From positions 1 through 42,880 of the forward strand of contig JAUXIO010000006.1 of NCBI GenBank assembly GCA_030620975.1: a DNA stretch of 42,880 bases, written 5' to 3'. The position numbers and the translations under genes were made by a program. The notes under the pieces were generated by a model. The model did no database searches and was not told the origin of the DNA. It worked only from the letters and a program-made list of their open reading frames with translations. This DNA comes from Dehalococcoidia bacterium (GTDB lineage Bacteria > Chloroflexota > Dehalococcoidia > GIF9 > JAUXIO01). Shown one piece after another: positions 26,819 to 36,604 of the stretch. How positions within the stretch are numbered: the stretch's first letter is position 1; each line of letters begins with the position of its first letter.

Positions 26819-28645
26819 ATGAGGCAGAATCATATTAGAAACTTCTGTATTATCGCTCACATTGACCACGGTAAATCAACACTAGCTGACCGCTTACTAG
26901 AGCTTACCGGCACCATCCCCAAGCAACAAGTACGAGAGCAAATCATGGATCAGATGGAGCTAGAAAGGGAAAGGGGCATCACCATCAAAGCTAAAGCAGT
27001 GCGGATGAATTATAAAACCGATGGTAAAGAATACCAGTTAAACCTTATCGATACACCAGGACACGTTGATTTTACCTATGAAGTATCACGTAGTTTAGCA
27101 GCCGTCGAAGGAGCCATCTTGGTGGTTGATGCTACCCAGGGCATTCAAGCTCAGACCCTAGCCAATGTTTATATCGCTCTTGAACATACACTCCAAATAA
27201 TTCCCGTAGTTAACAAGATCGATTTAGCCAATGCCGAACCAGATAGAGTAGCTAAAGAGTTGAAAGACACATTGGGCTTTGCCCCCAACGAAGTCATCTT
27301 TATTTCAGCCAAAAAGGGTAAAGGGATAGAGAAGGTCTTAGAAGCTATTATTCAACAAATACCTCCTCCTCGAGGTGAATCCAATGCACCATTGCGAGCT
27401 TTAATTTTTGACTCCAAATATGACCCATATAAGGGAGTTATCGCCTTTGTTCGAATCATTGATGGCACTGCCCAAGTGAATCAACAATTGCAGCTAATGT
27501 CCAGCAGTAGGCTCATAGAAGCCTTGGAAGTCGGTATTCTTAGGCCAGAAATGACCCAACTACCTGCTCTGAAAACCAGCGAGGTGGGTTATATTGCCAC
27601 TGGCCTTAAGAATGTAACTGACTACCAAGTAGGCGATACCATCACTTGCGCTGAACAGCCAGCCTCTCGATCCCTTCCCGACTACCGCCAGGTGAAGCCC
27701 ATGGTCTTTGCCGGCCTTTATCCCATTGAAAACAAGCACTATCCACTCCTCCGCAATGCACTTGGCAAGCTTAAGCTAAGTGATGCTTCCCTGACCTATG
27801 AGCCGGAGAGCAGCATCGCTTTAGGCTTTGGCTTTCGCTGTGGTTTTCTTGGTCTGTTACACATGGAGATAGTACGTGAGCGCCTAGAGAGAGAATACGG
27901 CTTGAACTTATTAACTACAGCTCCAAATACAGCTTATCAGGTGCTTAAAAGAGATGGCGCAGTGGAGATGATAGATAACCCGGCAAAATTGCCGCCTGTC
28001 AACGAAATTGCTGAAATGCGCGAACCATGGATGTCTATCAGCATTATTACCCCAAGCAAATATATTGGCGCCGTGATGGAGTTAGTATCCCGCTATCGGG
28101 GAGAATACCAACAAATGGAATATTTAGGGGGAGCCGGCGAGGAAAAACCACTAGTCTGGCAGCGAGTCCTGCTTAAGTATGAAATCCCTTTAAGCTCCAT
28201 ATTGATTGATTTCCATGACAAACTCAAGTCATGCACCCAGGGTTATGCTTCACTGGACTACACCTTGTCAAACTACAAGCCAGCTCATCTGGTGAAACTG
28301 GAAATGCTGGTTAATAATCAGCCCGTAGATGTCCTTTCTCGCATCATCCCCGCTGACAAAGCATTTCAGGAGGGAAAAGCCACAGTAAACAAACTGAGAA
28401 GTCTCATCCCAAGACAACTCTTTGATGTAGCTATTCAAGCAGCTGTAGGACAGAGAGTGATCGCTCGGGAAACAATTAAAGCTTTGCGAAAGAATGTGCT
28501 AGCCAAATGCTACGGAGGCGACGTCACTCGTAAGCGCAAATTACTGGAGAAGCAGGCCGAAGGGAAAAAGCGACTCAAAAAGATAGGGCAAGCAGAAATT
28601 CCCCAGGAGGTTTTTACTGCAATGCTGAGGTCTGACAATCTTTAG
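26819..28645 (+). CDS. lepA: Elongation factor 4 (LepA)
   Basis: The translational GTPase that back-translocates or remodels stalled ribosomes. The G1 loop is [10 protein letters not shown]3 DTPGHVD and G4 NKID; the LepA-specific C-terminal domain is complete ([22 protein letters not shown]). I choose the ATG at 26819 (608 residues, near the family norm, with MRQNHIRNF) because the promoter overlaps the track's TTG at 26780 and its -10 lies just before the ATG at 26807. The expected transcript start near 26810 gives an almost leaderless message. It converges on the ROK gene with 12 bases between stops. Confidence 0.93.
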   Translation: MRQNHIRNFCIIAHIDHGKSTLADRLLELTGTIPKQQVREQIMDQMELERERGITIKAKAVRMNYKTDGKEYQLNLIDTPGHVDFTYEVSRSLAAVEGAILVVDATQGIQAQTLANVYIALEHTLQIIPVVNKIDLANAEPDRVAKELKDTLGFAPNEVIFISAKKGKGIEKVLEAIIQQIPPPRGESNAPLRALIFDSKYDPYKGVIAFVRIIDGTAQVNQQLQLMSSSRLIEALEVGILRPEMTQLPALKTSEVGYIATGLKNVTDYQVGDTITCAEQPASRSLPDYRQVKPMVFAGLYPIENKHYPLLRNALGKLKLSDASLTYEPESSIALGFGFRCGFLGLLHMEIVRERLEREYGLNLLTTAPNTAYQVLKRDGAVEMIDNPAKLPPVNEIAEMREPWMSISIITPSKYIGAVMELVSRYRGEYQQMEYLGGAGEEKPLVWQRVLLKYEIPLSSILIDFHDKLKSCTQGYASLDYTLSNYKPAHLVKLEMLVNNQPVDVLSRIIPADKAFQEGKATVNKLRSLIPRQLFDVAIQAAVGQRVIARETIKALRKNVLAKCYGGDVTRKRKLLEKQAEGKKRLKKIGQAEIPQEVFTAMLRSDNL

Positions 28646-28657
28646 AAGATTATGCCT

Positions 28658-29635
28658 CTAGTTATGTCGCTTTTCAAAAACGAAGGCAGCGGCGCCAATT
28701 ACTCCGGCATCATCTCCAAGCTGAGCGGGAACAATGTTTACTCTCCCAGCTGGCAACTGGAAAGCTCTCTCCCCTACCACCCGTCGAGCTGGTTCAAGGA
28801 GCATGTCTCCCATATGAGCCATACCCCCACCAACAACAATCTTCTCAGGATTGAAAATGTTGACCAGATTTGTCATGCCTATGCCTAAATAATTGGCCGC
28901 CTTAGCTACAACTTCACAAGCTAGATGATCCCCATTCCGCGCTGCCACACCAACAATTTCAGCCGTAATATTCTCAAATCTACCCTCAGCAAGTTCGGCA
29001 AGAGAACTCTTCTCCCCTCGGTTAATGCGACTTACTGCCTCATTAGCCACGGCTGTACCCGAAGCTAAAGCTTCCAGACAACCAAAATTACCACAGTTAC
29101 ACCGCGGTCCATCAGCCTCTATGATCATATGGCCTATCTCCCCAGCGCAGCCATCAACTCCAGAATAAAGTTCACCACCAATAATAATCCCACCGCCAAT
29201 TCCCGTACTCACAGTGAGGTAGATCAAATTATCCACGTCTCTACCCGCTCCGTAACGATGTTCACCCAAAGCCGCAGCGCTAGCATCATTAATGAGGTAA
29301 ACAGAAACGCCCAATTTACTCTTCACAATATCTCGCAAGGGAATATTGTGCCAACCAGGGAGGTTGGGAGAGGCAGTCACTAATCCCCTCCTTGCATCTA
29401 AGATTCCAGCAGTAGCAATACCCACCCCCACCAACTGAGAAATTCCTAGTTTAGCTTTATCCAAAATATAGCTAATCGTAGCCAATAACCTATTTATTAC
29501 TGACTCTGGCCCCTCCTTGGCTAAAGATAAGCAGTATTCTCGTTGTATTATGTCACCTTGGGCTGAAACTAATGCAGCAAGAACCTTAGTGCCACCCAAA
29601 TCTACAGCCAAAACTGGTGATTTATTTCTTGACAT
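28658..29635 (-). CDS. ROK-family glucokinase
   Basis: A 325-residue ROK kinase. The phosphate loop is AVDLGGTKVLAAL, the catalytic Asp lies in INDASAAALGE, and the zinc motif GHMIIEADGPRCNCGNFGCLE-type is intact with His and three Cys. There is no N-terminal helix-turn-helix, so it is an enzyme rather than a NagC-like repressor. The start overlaps the glgA end by 14 bases, so it is third in the glgC-glgA-ROK unit and probably makes glucose 6-phosphate or a related sugar phosphate that feeds, or is recovered from, glycogen. Confidence 0.9.
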   Translation of the reverse strand: MSRNKSPVLAVDLGGTKVLAALVSAQGDIIQREYCLSLAKEGPESVINRLLATISYILDKAKLGISQLVGVGIATAGILDARRGLVTASPNLPGWHNIPLRDIVKSKLGVSVYLINDASAAALGEHRYGAGRDVDNLIYLTVSTGIGGGIIIGGELYSGVDGCAGEIGHMIIEADGPRCNCGNFGCLEALASGTAVANEAVSRINRGEKSSLAELAEGRFENITAEIVGVAARNGDHLACEVVAKAANYLGIGMTNLVNIFNPEKIVVGGGMAHMGDMLLEPARRVVGERAFQLPAGRVNIVPAQLGDDAGVIGAAAFVFEKRHN

Positions 29636-31061
29636 GCCCTCTTAGCTCTAATAGCCTGCGATATGCAGCTTCATATTTCTTAGCCGAAACTTGCCAGGAA
29701 AAATCCGCGACCATTATTCTGCGCATCACTTCTCGCCACGCCTGTCTATACCCAAAAGCACTTATAGCTCTCTTCATTACAGCTACCAGAGCTTCAACAT
29801 CATAGGCTTCAAAAACAAAGCCACTGCCTTTATCAAGATCGGGGGTCAAGTTCTGAACGGTATCAACTAAACCTCCGGTGTGGCGAACTATAGGTATAGC
29901 ACCATAGCGCATAGCAATAAGCTGCCCTAGTCCGCAAGGTTCAAAACGGGAAGGCATCAGAAACATGTCGCAACCAGCGTAAATGAGGTGAGCTAAAGTA
30001 TTATCAAAAGTTATAAATACAGCTATTTGTTCCGGGTATTTGGCCGCCATACGTCTAAGCATATCATGATAATGCTCACTACCCACCCCCAGTATAACTA
30101 GCTGGGCTCTCATCCCCTGGAATACGGGCTCAATGGCTTTCTCCACGAGGTCAAAGCCTTTCTGTTCAGCAAGCCGTGACACCACTCCAATGAGTGGAAT
30201 ATCAGCATCTTCAGGCAAATTAGCCCGTTTTTGAAGAGCTAATTTATTGGCAAGTCTGTTGCCCAGCGTTGCGAAATCGAAGTTAGCTGGAATATAAGCA
30301 TCAGTAGCAGGATCATACTCACCATAATCAATACCATTAATTATACCAATGAGCTGGTCTCGCCTATAACTCAGAACTGGGACAAGACTTCCACCGTATT
30401 CTGGCATCAGGATTTCCTGAGCGTAGGTCTCACTGACTGTAGTAACCAAATCAGCGCAGAGAATCCCCAGACTTATAAAGTTAAGCAGTGGCTTGGGAGC
30501 ACCTGCTGGATGATGCCTATAGTCCTCACTCAATCCAGAGGTAGCCAAAAAATTATTGTCAAAGGAGCCAAAATGAGCTAAGCTATGGATGGTAAATAGT
30601 GAAGCATAGGGATAATTAGCTTTTTTCAACCACAAAGGCACTAAACTTGTATGCCAATCATGACAATGAATTATCTCTGGCTGCCAATCCAATTTTGGTA
30701 ATACTTCACAGACAGCTTTAGAAAAGAATAAGAACCGCTGCAGCTGGCCTCTCTGATCTTTCCCATATATTTCGTCACCCCCAAAATAATTATCATTTTG
30801 TATCAAGTAAACCAAAATTCCATTCCCAAAGGTAGTAGTTTTTAAATCAAAGGACTCCAGCTTTGACATTAGTACATTAAAACTGCCACCCAGAGGTACC
30901 AAATGATGTTTAGCAATATCAATGCTGCCATATTTGGGTATGATTACTCGCACCTCATGCCCTAAGTCAGCCAAAGCTTTGGGTAGAGAGCCAATAACAT
31001 CGCCCAAGCCACCCACCTTGGCTAACGGGCTAATTTCGGCAGCCACAAACAAAATTCTCAC
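29622..31061 (-). CDS. glgA: Glycogen synthase (ADP-glucose, GT5)
   Basis: A 479-residue GT5 glucosyltransferase elongating alpha-1,4-glucan from ADP-glucose. The N-terminal KVGGLGDV motif binds ADP-glucose, HCHDWHT is the conserved mid-domain motif, and the C-terminal domain has SRLAEQKGFDL and the retaining-GT-B MPSRFEPCGLGQL stretch with the conserved Glu. GTG start with weak ribosome-binding site. It is separated from glgC by 84 bases in which I see no clear promoter or hairpin. Confidence 0.95.
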   Translation of the reverse strand: MRILFVAAEISPLAKVGGLGDVIGSLPKALADLGHEVRVIIPKYGSIDIAKHHLVPLGGSFNVLMSKLESFDLKTTTFGNGILVYLIQNDNYFGGDEIYGKDQRGQLQRFLFFSKAVCEVLPKLDWQPEIIHCHDWHTSLVPLWLKKANYPYASLFTIHSLAHFGSFDNNFLATSGLSEDYRHHPAGAPKPLLNFISLGILCADLVTTVSETYAQEILMPEYGGSLVPVLSYRRDQLIGIINGIDYGEYDPATDAYIPANFDFATLGNRLANKLALQKRANLPEDADIPLIGVVSRLAEQKGFDLVEKAIEPVFQGMRAQLVILGVGSEHYHDMLRRMAAKYPEQIAVFITFDNTLAHLIYAGCDMFLMPSRFEPCGLGQLIAMRYGAIPIVRHTGGLVDTVQNLTPDLDKGSGFVFEAYDVEALVAVMKRAISAFGYRQAWREVMRRIMVADFSWQVSAKKYEAAYRRLLELRGHVKK

Positions 31062-31145
31062 AGCCTAATAAAGTTCCTCACTACTCTGAAGGGGGATGAC
31101 TATACAGAACGAAATAGAAGAGCCCAAGCCTATAGCAGTTCACGT

Positions 31146-32417
31146 TCAGTAACGCTCAGAAAGTTTCCGATTAACACTTTCCCCGCTGGGAATGAAGTCA
31201 GAGGGAAAATCACTCTTTTCTGCCCAGCAACCAACCTTGCAATTGCGCCCAACTTTCAGTCCATTGGGCAACTTTGCTCCTTTACCTATCAAGGTAATAC
31301 CACTATCAAGACTCTCTGACTCTTCCTTATTAACTGTGAAATCGTCTCCATGGCCAATATAACAGTCGACACCAATCCAAACCTGTTTATCTATAATGGA
31401 ACGATCTACAACTGTACCTTCGCCCACAGTGGTGCCCTCAAGGATGATAGAGTTTTCCACTACGGCACCACTTTTAACAAATACCCCACGGGAAATAATT
31501 GAGTTTTCCACTCGCCCATTAATAATTGCACCATTTGTTATCAGACTTCTTGCCACTTGTGCCTCCGGGCCTAGCTTGACTGGGGGCATATTTTCGAAAA
31601 CACTGCGTACCTCAGCTTCCGGATTATAAAGATTTAGCTCGGGTAGATCCACAATCAAATCCATATTGGCTTTCCAGTAAGCTTCAATAGTGCCAACATC
31701 TCGCCAATAGCTGCGGAATCTGTAGCCGTATACCTTATACCTGCCTATGAGGTCTGGTAAAATATCACGCCCAAAATCATGCCCCCCTCTTCGAGCATTC
31801 TCTTCAAGAGAGTCAATAAGAATATCTCTATTAAAGATATAAATTCCCATGGAGGCAAGACTACTTGCGGCTTTTTGAGGCTTCTCTTCAAAGCTGACAA
31901 CATTATCATTATGGTCAAGAGTTATAATACCAAATCTTGAAACCTCGGCTGTCGGCACCTCCACCACACCCACGGTAACATCAGCCCGCCTAATGCGATG
32001 AGACCTAATCATATAATCATAATTCATAGTATAAACGTGATCTCCGGCGAGAATGAGGACCTCATCCACACGCTCCCGTTCCACAAAATAAAGATTTTGA
32101 TAAATGGCATCAGCAGTACCTTTATACCAATCTCGCCCTGAGCGGCTTAAGAAGGGTTGCAGAACAATGACCCCGCCTTTCTCTCTATCCAAACCCCAAG
32201 GTCTGCCAAAACCTATGTGGTGGGTTAAAGAACGCGGATTAAACTGGGTAAGTACAGCCACATTAGCAATCCCCGAGTTAGCACAGTTGCTTAAAACAAA
32301 ATCAATAATACGGTATTTGCCACCAAAGGGCACCGCTGGCTTCGCTCTCTCGCTGCACAGTATGCTTAATCTCTCACCAGCCCCACCAGCTAAAATCAAA
32401 GCTAGCACCCGATCCAC
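31146..32417 (-). CDS. glgC: Glucose-1-phosphate adenylyltransferase
   Basis: A 423-residue ADP-glucose pyrophosphorylase, the committed step of glycogen synthesis. The N-terminal nucleotidyltransferase core has LILAGGAGERL, the effector/phosphate region ERAKPAVPFGGKYRIIDF, the catalytic Asp in LAGDHVYTMNY and the glucose-1-phosphate-binding SFEEKP. The C-terminal left-handed beta helix carries hexapeptide repeats (about 290-400). GTG start seven bases after GAGGTGA. A well-formed promoter lies 29 bases upstream and overlaps one facing the opposite way. Confidence 0.95.
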   Translation of the reverse strand: MDRVLALILAGGAGERLSILCSERAKPAVPFGGKYRIIDFVLSNCANSGIANVAVLTQFNPRSLTHHIGFGRPWGLDREKGGVIVLQPFLSRSGRDWYKGTADAIYQNLYFVERERVDEVLILAGDHVYTMNYDYMIRSHRIRRADVTVGVVEVPTAEVSRFGIITLDHNDNVVSFEEKPQKAASSLASMGIYIFNRDILIDSLEENARRGGHDFGRDILPDLIGRYKVYGYRFRSYWRDVGTIEAYWKANMDLIVDLPELNLYNPEAEVRSVFENMPPVKLGPEAQVARSLITNGAIINGRVENSIISRGVFVKSGAVVENSIILEGTTVGEGTVVDRSIIDKQVWIGVDCYIGHGDDFTVNKEESESLDSGITLIGKGAKLPNGLKVGRNCKVGCWAEKSDFPSDFIPSGESVNRKLSERY

Positions 32418-32445
32418 GTTATCACCTCAATCAGCTTCACGCCCT

Positions 32446-32474
32446 ATTCTAAACTAAACCGGAAGGCTTGTCGA
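32446..32474 (-). promoter_or_regulatory. Sigma70 promoter for glgC-glgA-ROK
   Basis: On the minus strand, -35 TCGACA (32469-32474), spacer 17, -10 TAGAAT (32446-32451), each one base off consensus. Expected start near 32439. Its -35 shares six bases with the -35 of the divergent CoA-transferase promoter. Confidence 0.7.
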
Positions 32475-32497
32475 CCTATGCCTTTTGCTGATAAAAT
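32468..32497 (+). promoter_or_regulatory. Sigma70-like promoter for fused CoA-transferase
   Basis: A -35 TTGTCG (32468-32473), spacer 18, -10 TAAAAT (32492-32497); expected start near 32504 with a leader of about 45 bases containing AGGAGG. The -35 overlaps that of the opposite glgC promoter. Confidence 0.55.
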
Positions 32498-32548
32498 GCT
32501 ATCACAAAGTCAATTCAAAAACTACAAAGTAACTTTAGGAGGCGGAAA

Positions 32549-34321
32549 GTGCCTAACAAATGGGACGACTTCTTAGACAAGACCTTCACTCTAAAAGAGT
32601 ACGAGGGCGAGAATAAAGTTATCAACTTAAGCGAAGCCATCAAGCGCAATGTGGAGCCGGGTATGACGCTGTATCTGGGGGAGAGAGCTAATGCCCTAAT
32701 CTCTGAGCTCATCAGGCAGTTCTACGGCAGTCAACCCAACTTCACCATGGTTATGCTTTTCGTCATGGAACAGGCCTTAAACCTCGTTCATTGTGGGCTA
32801 GTTAAGAAGATCGTGACCGCCTCCTGTACAGAATTTTTCCCAACTTCAGGGCCAAGCCGCATAATCCGAAACGCCTTCAAAAATAAGACCGTTGAAATCG
32901 AAAACTGGAGTTTGTGTACCCTTAACCAGCAGTTGCTGGCTGGCGCCCTTGATGTGCCATTTATACCCACCAAGTCCATCGGCGGCAGCAGCATGGCTCA
33001 AGAAAACAAAGACTCTTTTTGCCAGCTACCAGACCCCTTCGGAAGCGGCAAACAGGTCAACTTGATGAAAGCGCTTAAGCCGGATATTGCCTTAATCCAT
33101 GGTTGGGCGGCCGACCCCGCGGGTAACACAATCGTGGCTCCCTGTGCAATTGGTGGTGAATATAGCCACGGAGCAAAAGCGAGCAAAAACGGTGTAATAG
33201 TAAGCGTGGAGCAAATCGTATCTACACAATTTATCAGAGAACATTCAGCCTTGGTTGGTATTCCAGCGGGCATAGTAAATTCAGTTTCACTGATACCATT
33301 TGGAGCACATCCCCACGGAATGGTAACCGATTACGGTGTAAAGGAATTTCAGCCCTATGCCGATGATTATGAGTTCACAAGAGAGCGCAGGCAAGCCTCT
33401 CGAGAGCCCCAAAACATGGACAATTGGATAAAAAATTGGGTGCTAGACTGCCCCACTCACAATGATTACTTACAAAAATTGGGCAACGACAAAATTTCAT
33501 TTCTTAAAGAAAAGGGAAATAAAAAGGACTGGAGAGATAACTTAGATATTAACGCTATATCTTACAGCCCCGAATATAATTCGCGGGAGATGATGGTTAT
33601 CGCCGCAGCAAGAAAAACAAAAGAGCTAATCTTAAAGAACAGTTATGATGGCGTACTCTGCGGTATAGGCACTTCGGGTTTGCCGGGATGGGTAGCTTAC
33701 TACGACTTAAGAAAGGAGAACTATGATGTTAATCTCTGGATCGGCTCAGGGATTTACGGATTCTCACCCTCCCCTGGCGACCCCCAACTGTGCAGCTTGC
33801 CCACAATAATGAGCGCCCGAATGCTAACCAACGGCTTAAACGCCTATGGTATATTCGTTGGCGGCAGCCACAAGGGAAAGTACATGAGTATTCTATCCGC
33901 AGCACAAGTTGACCAGCATGGCAATCTCAACTCCACAAAAACCTCGGAAACCTCGTATGTCATTGGCTCTGGCGGCGGTAATGACGCCAGTAATGCCAGC
34001 GAGGTACTAGTAGTGATCCCGCAATCGGCAAACCGCTTTGTGCCCCAGGTCTCCTACATTACTTGCCCCGGAGACAATATGACGGTGATAGTATCTGACA
34101 TGGGCATTCTTGAAAGGATAAACGGCGAATTTATCCTCACAACTTATTTCCCAAATCCCAAAATTCCCAATTCACAGGATATAATTAAACAAATACGCGA
34201 GAACTGCGGCTGGGAGCTTAAAATATCACCACAAGTTACAGAGGCACCATCACCTTCTCTAGAAGAGCTGGTTATGCTCAGGGCCTTTGATCCCCAAGGT
34301 TATTTCATTGGCGGCGATTAG
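32549..34321 (+). CDS. Fused GctA-GctB-like CoA-transferase family protein
   Basis: A 590-residue chain that joins the two halves of a class I CoA-transferase. Residues ~15-320 resemble the A subunit (IHGWAADPAGNT is the hallmark stretch); ~340-590 resemble the B subunit (CGIGTSGLPGW, then GGSGGGND-like and a late TYFPN segment). In GctB the catalytic Glu sits in an ESG motif; the matching site here reads I398-G-S-G, with Gly399 in place of Glu. Activity as a CoA-transferase is therefore doubtful; a hydrolase role like the ring-cleaving IpdAB enzymes is possible. GTG start seven bases after AGGAGG. It ends one base from the convergent holA. Confidence 0.8.
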   Translation: MPNKWDDFLDKTFTLKEYEGENKVINLSEAIKRNVEPGMTLYLGERANALISELIRQFYGSQPNFTMVMLFVMEQALNLVHCGLVKKIVTASCTEFFPTSGPSRIIRNAFKNKTVEIENWSLCTLNQQLLAGALDVPFIPTKSIGGSSMAQENKDSFCQLPDPFGSGKQVNLMKALKPDIALIHGWAADPAGNTIVAPCAIGGEYSHGAKASKNGVIVSVEQIVSTQFIREHSALVGIPAGIVNSVSLIPFGAHPHGMVTDYGVKEFQPYADDYEFTRERRQASREPQNMDNWIKNWVLDCPTHNDYLQKLGNDKISFLKEKGNKKDWRDNLDINAISYSPEYNSREMMVIAAARKTKELILKNSYDGVLCGIGTSGLPGWVAYYDLRKENYDVNLWIGSGIYGFSPSPGDPQLCSLPTIMSARMLTNGLNAYGIFVGGSHKGKYMSILSAAQVDQHGNLNSTKTSETSYVIGSGGGNDASNASEVLVVIPQSANRFVPQVSYITCPGDNMTVIVSDMGILERINGEFILTTYFPNPKIPNSQDIIKQIRENCGWELKISPQVTEAPSPSLEELVMLRAFDPQGYFIGGD

Positions 34322-34322
34322 A

Positions 34323-35321
34323 TCAAGTGGCAAGCTCAACAATCAGAAGGTCAAGAGCTAGCTCGCTATCGTACTTCCCAGTCTTGATAGCCAGATCAGT
34401 CTCCAAAAGTCCGCGATATAGATGCCTCAGCCGCTCCATCTTATATGCCCCGGCTTGCCTCAGCACCTTATCCAGAGCGTAATCCGAAGTTAAACCCAAC
34501 CTAGTTTGCAACTCACGCCGAGGCAACCCCTGGCGCAGTTCCTTGGCACAGACTACTAAGCGGAGCTGCCGGCCGAGCATAACCAAAAGGTAAGCTGCAG
34601 GAACTCCATCCTGAAGTAGTTGATGAAGTAACCTGTGAGCAGTCTTAGCTTCACCATCAAGGATGGCATCAACCAATGAAAAAACGCTGACTTCCCGAGC
34701 GTAACTCACGAGTTTCCCAACATCACTTTCTTCAATGGGACGCCCATAAGCGTAAAGCACCAATTTATCGATCTCGGCTTCCATTATCCACAGATTACCC
34801 CCCACCAGTTCAGCGAGCCAGTTTAGCGCCTGGGGAGTTATGGTACCACCCTTCTCAACCACCCGATTTTGTATCCACGCCCTTAAGCTCTTACCTCGCA
34901 ACAGGGGAAAGCGCATCACCTTAGCCAACGAAGAAAGCTCCTTCAGTAGCGGATTCCTATTATCTATCCTGCCATCAACTAATACCAGAGTTGTACTCGC
35001 TGGCATCTGTCCAATATAAACGCCAAGAGTTTGCCACTCTCCCAAACCACCCACTTTAGATTCAGCAATGTGACGGCCACCTCTTGACTGTCTCGGTCTC
35101 AACTCAAAGCGCTTTAATAAGCCGTTAACGATAACTAAGCGGGCCTGAGATAAAAAGGGAGCGGTACTGCAAATATCTTTAAGCTCACCCAAGTTTAATT
35201 GCTTAGCATCCAATGTCGCGGTATTAGCTGCCAGCATTTCTGAATTATCCAGACCCCTCTTAATCTTCCGCAACCCTTCATTAAGAGAGAAATCATCCAG
35301 TCCGTAAAGAATATAAAGCAA
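34323..35321 (-). CDS. holA: DNA polymerase III delta subunit
   Basis: A 332-residue clamp-loader delta subunit, which opens the beta sliding clamp. The N-terminal YILYGLDDFSLNEGL segment and the middle NRNPLLKEL / LRAWIQNRV region are typical, as is the LTSDYALDKVLRQAGAY region in the C-terminal collar domain. Sequence conservation in this family is low, so the call rests on overall pattern and length. TTG start after GGGGTGA. It is divergent from ychF across 95 bases, where a TAAAAT -10 candidate is visible on the holA side without a good -35. Confidence 0.88.
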   Translation of the reverse strand: MLYILYGLDDFSLNEGLRKIKRGLDNSEMLAANTATLDAKQLNLGELKDICSTAPFLSQARLVIVNGLLKRFELRPRQSRGGRHIAESKVGGLGEWQTLGVYIGQMPASTTLVLVDGRIDNRNPLLKELSSLAKVMRFPLLRGKSLRAWIQNRVVEKGGTITPQALNWLAELVGGNLWIMEAEIDKLVLYAYGRPIEESDVGKLVSYAREVSVFSLVDAILDGEAKTAHRLLHQLLQDGVPAAYLLVMLGRQLRLVVCAKELRQGLPRRELQTRLGLTSDYALDKVLRQAGAYKMERLRHLYRGLLETDLAIKTGKYDSELALDLLIVELAT

Positions 35322-35416
35322 AACTCACCCCTTTACTATTTTAACACAGGCAAAGCTCTCCTCCATTAGAGAGTAACAGTAAAGTTATGATAAAATTATG
35401 ACTAAGGGGGTCAGCA

Positions 35417-36517
35417 TTGCAAGTTGGTATCGTCGGGCTACCTAAAAGTGGCAAGACCACAATTTTTAATGCCTTAACTAAAGGTAAAGCCGAAGTTGCC
35501 ACTTATTCTTCAACTGCCCTAGCACCCAACATAGGTATAGCCAAAGTAGCCGATTCTCGGTTGCAAGCATTGGAGAGAATATTTCACCCCAAGAAAATAA
35601 CGCCTGCAGAAATAAAATATGCTGATATTGCCGGGGCATCCAAGGAATTTGGCAAAGGTGAGGGGATGGCTGGTCAGTTTCTAAACTACCTGAGTAATGC
35701 CGACGCTTTGCTCGAAGTAATTAGAGTTTTTGAAGGCGAGAAAACACCCCACATTGAAGGCAGTGTTGACCCAAAGCGAGACGTGGCCATACTCGATTTA
35801 GAGCTCGCTTTCTCCGACCTGACCATTATTGAGAGAAGACTACAGCGTCTAGAAACAACTCTAAAGGGAGCCAAGCCTTCAGAACGCGAACTTCTCCGAA
35901 GGGAACAGGCTTTGCTGCAAAAGATAAAGGCAGAGTTGGAAAAAGGCATACCGATAAGGCAGCAAGCTCTGAGCGAAGGCGAAATTAAACGCCTATCCAG
36001 CTACCAGTTTCTCACCGCCAAGCCCAGGTTAATCATCCTTAACCTCGGGGAAAATCAACTACCTCAAGCTTCTTCTCTGGAAGCTGAAACAGCTTCACTT
36101 TACCCACATTCTGATTCCGAGATAGCTGCCATGTGTGGCAAGCTAGAGATGGAGTTGGTGCAGCTTAATGATGCCGAGGCCAAGGAATTTCGCAATGCTT
36201 TAGGATTAGCTGAACCGGCACTTGACCGCGTCATTAGGCTTTCCTACAAACTCCTTGGAGTAATTTCCTTCTTCACCACGGTCTCTGCCGAATTGAAAGT
36301 CTGGACTATCCCCAAAGGCACTACCGCCTTAAAGGCGGCGGGCAAAATTCATTCCGACATTGAAAGGGGATTCATTCGAGCCGAGGTAATCGATTTTCAC
36401 GATTTGGAAAGATGCGGCAGCCTAGCTGAGGCGAGAAAGCGGGGCTTACTCAGACTCGAAGGCAAAAATTACACAGTACAGGATGGAGATGTAATCACCT
36501 TTCTATTTAATATTTAG
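35417..36517 (+). CDS. ychF: YchF/OLA1-family ribosome-associated ATPase
   Basis: A 366-residue member of the Obg-related YchF family, which binds ATP in preference to GTP. P-loop GLPKSGKTT (usual form GLPNVGKST), switch region ADIAGASKEFGKGEG, and the modified G4 motif NLGE, whose Glu in place of Asp explains ATP preference. A coiled-coil insert lies around 110-190, and the C-terminal TGS domain ends in TVQDGDVITFLFNI. TTG start seven bases after AAGGGGG. The P-loop and switch are more divergent than in most bacteria, but the domain plan is complete. Confidence 0.92.
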   Translation: MQVGIVGLPKSGKTTIFNALTKGKAEVATYSSTALAPNIGIAKVADSRLQALERIFHPKKITPAEIKYADIAGASKEFGKGEGMAGQFLNYLSNADALLEVIRVFEGEKTPHIEGSVDPKRDVAILDLELAFSDLTIIERRLQRLETTLKGAKPSERELLRREQALLQKIKAELEKGIPIRQQALSEGEIKRLSSYQFLTAKPRLIILNLGENQLPQASSLEAETASLYPHSDSEIAAMCGKLEMELVQLNDAEAKEFRNALGLAEPALDRVIRLSYKLLGVISFFTTVSAELKVWTIPKGTTALKAAGKIHSDIERGFIRAEVIDFHDLERCGSLAEARKRGLLRLEGKNYTVQDGDVITFLFNI

Positions 36518-36604
36518 CTCATCAACCGGAGAGAAATGCTCCAAATTTCCCCCAGCTGAGGGCCAGAAACCAAACTCATGTGAGTATACAACCAAACAAA
36601 TTAC

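Noticed and set aside
28638-28652. Hairpin AATCTT-TAG-AAGATT between lepA and the ROK gene
   Set aside because: Only six A/T-rich pairs across a stop codon, with no T-run; too weak for a terminator.
35366-35396. Promoter for ychF with TAAAAT at 35391
   Set aside because: The -10 is good but the nearest -35 candidate (TTAGAG, 19-base spacing) is poor, so I did not list it.
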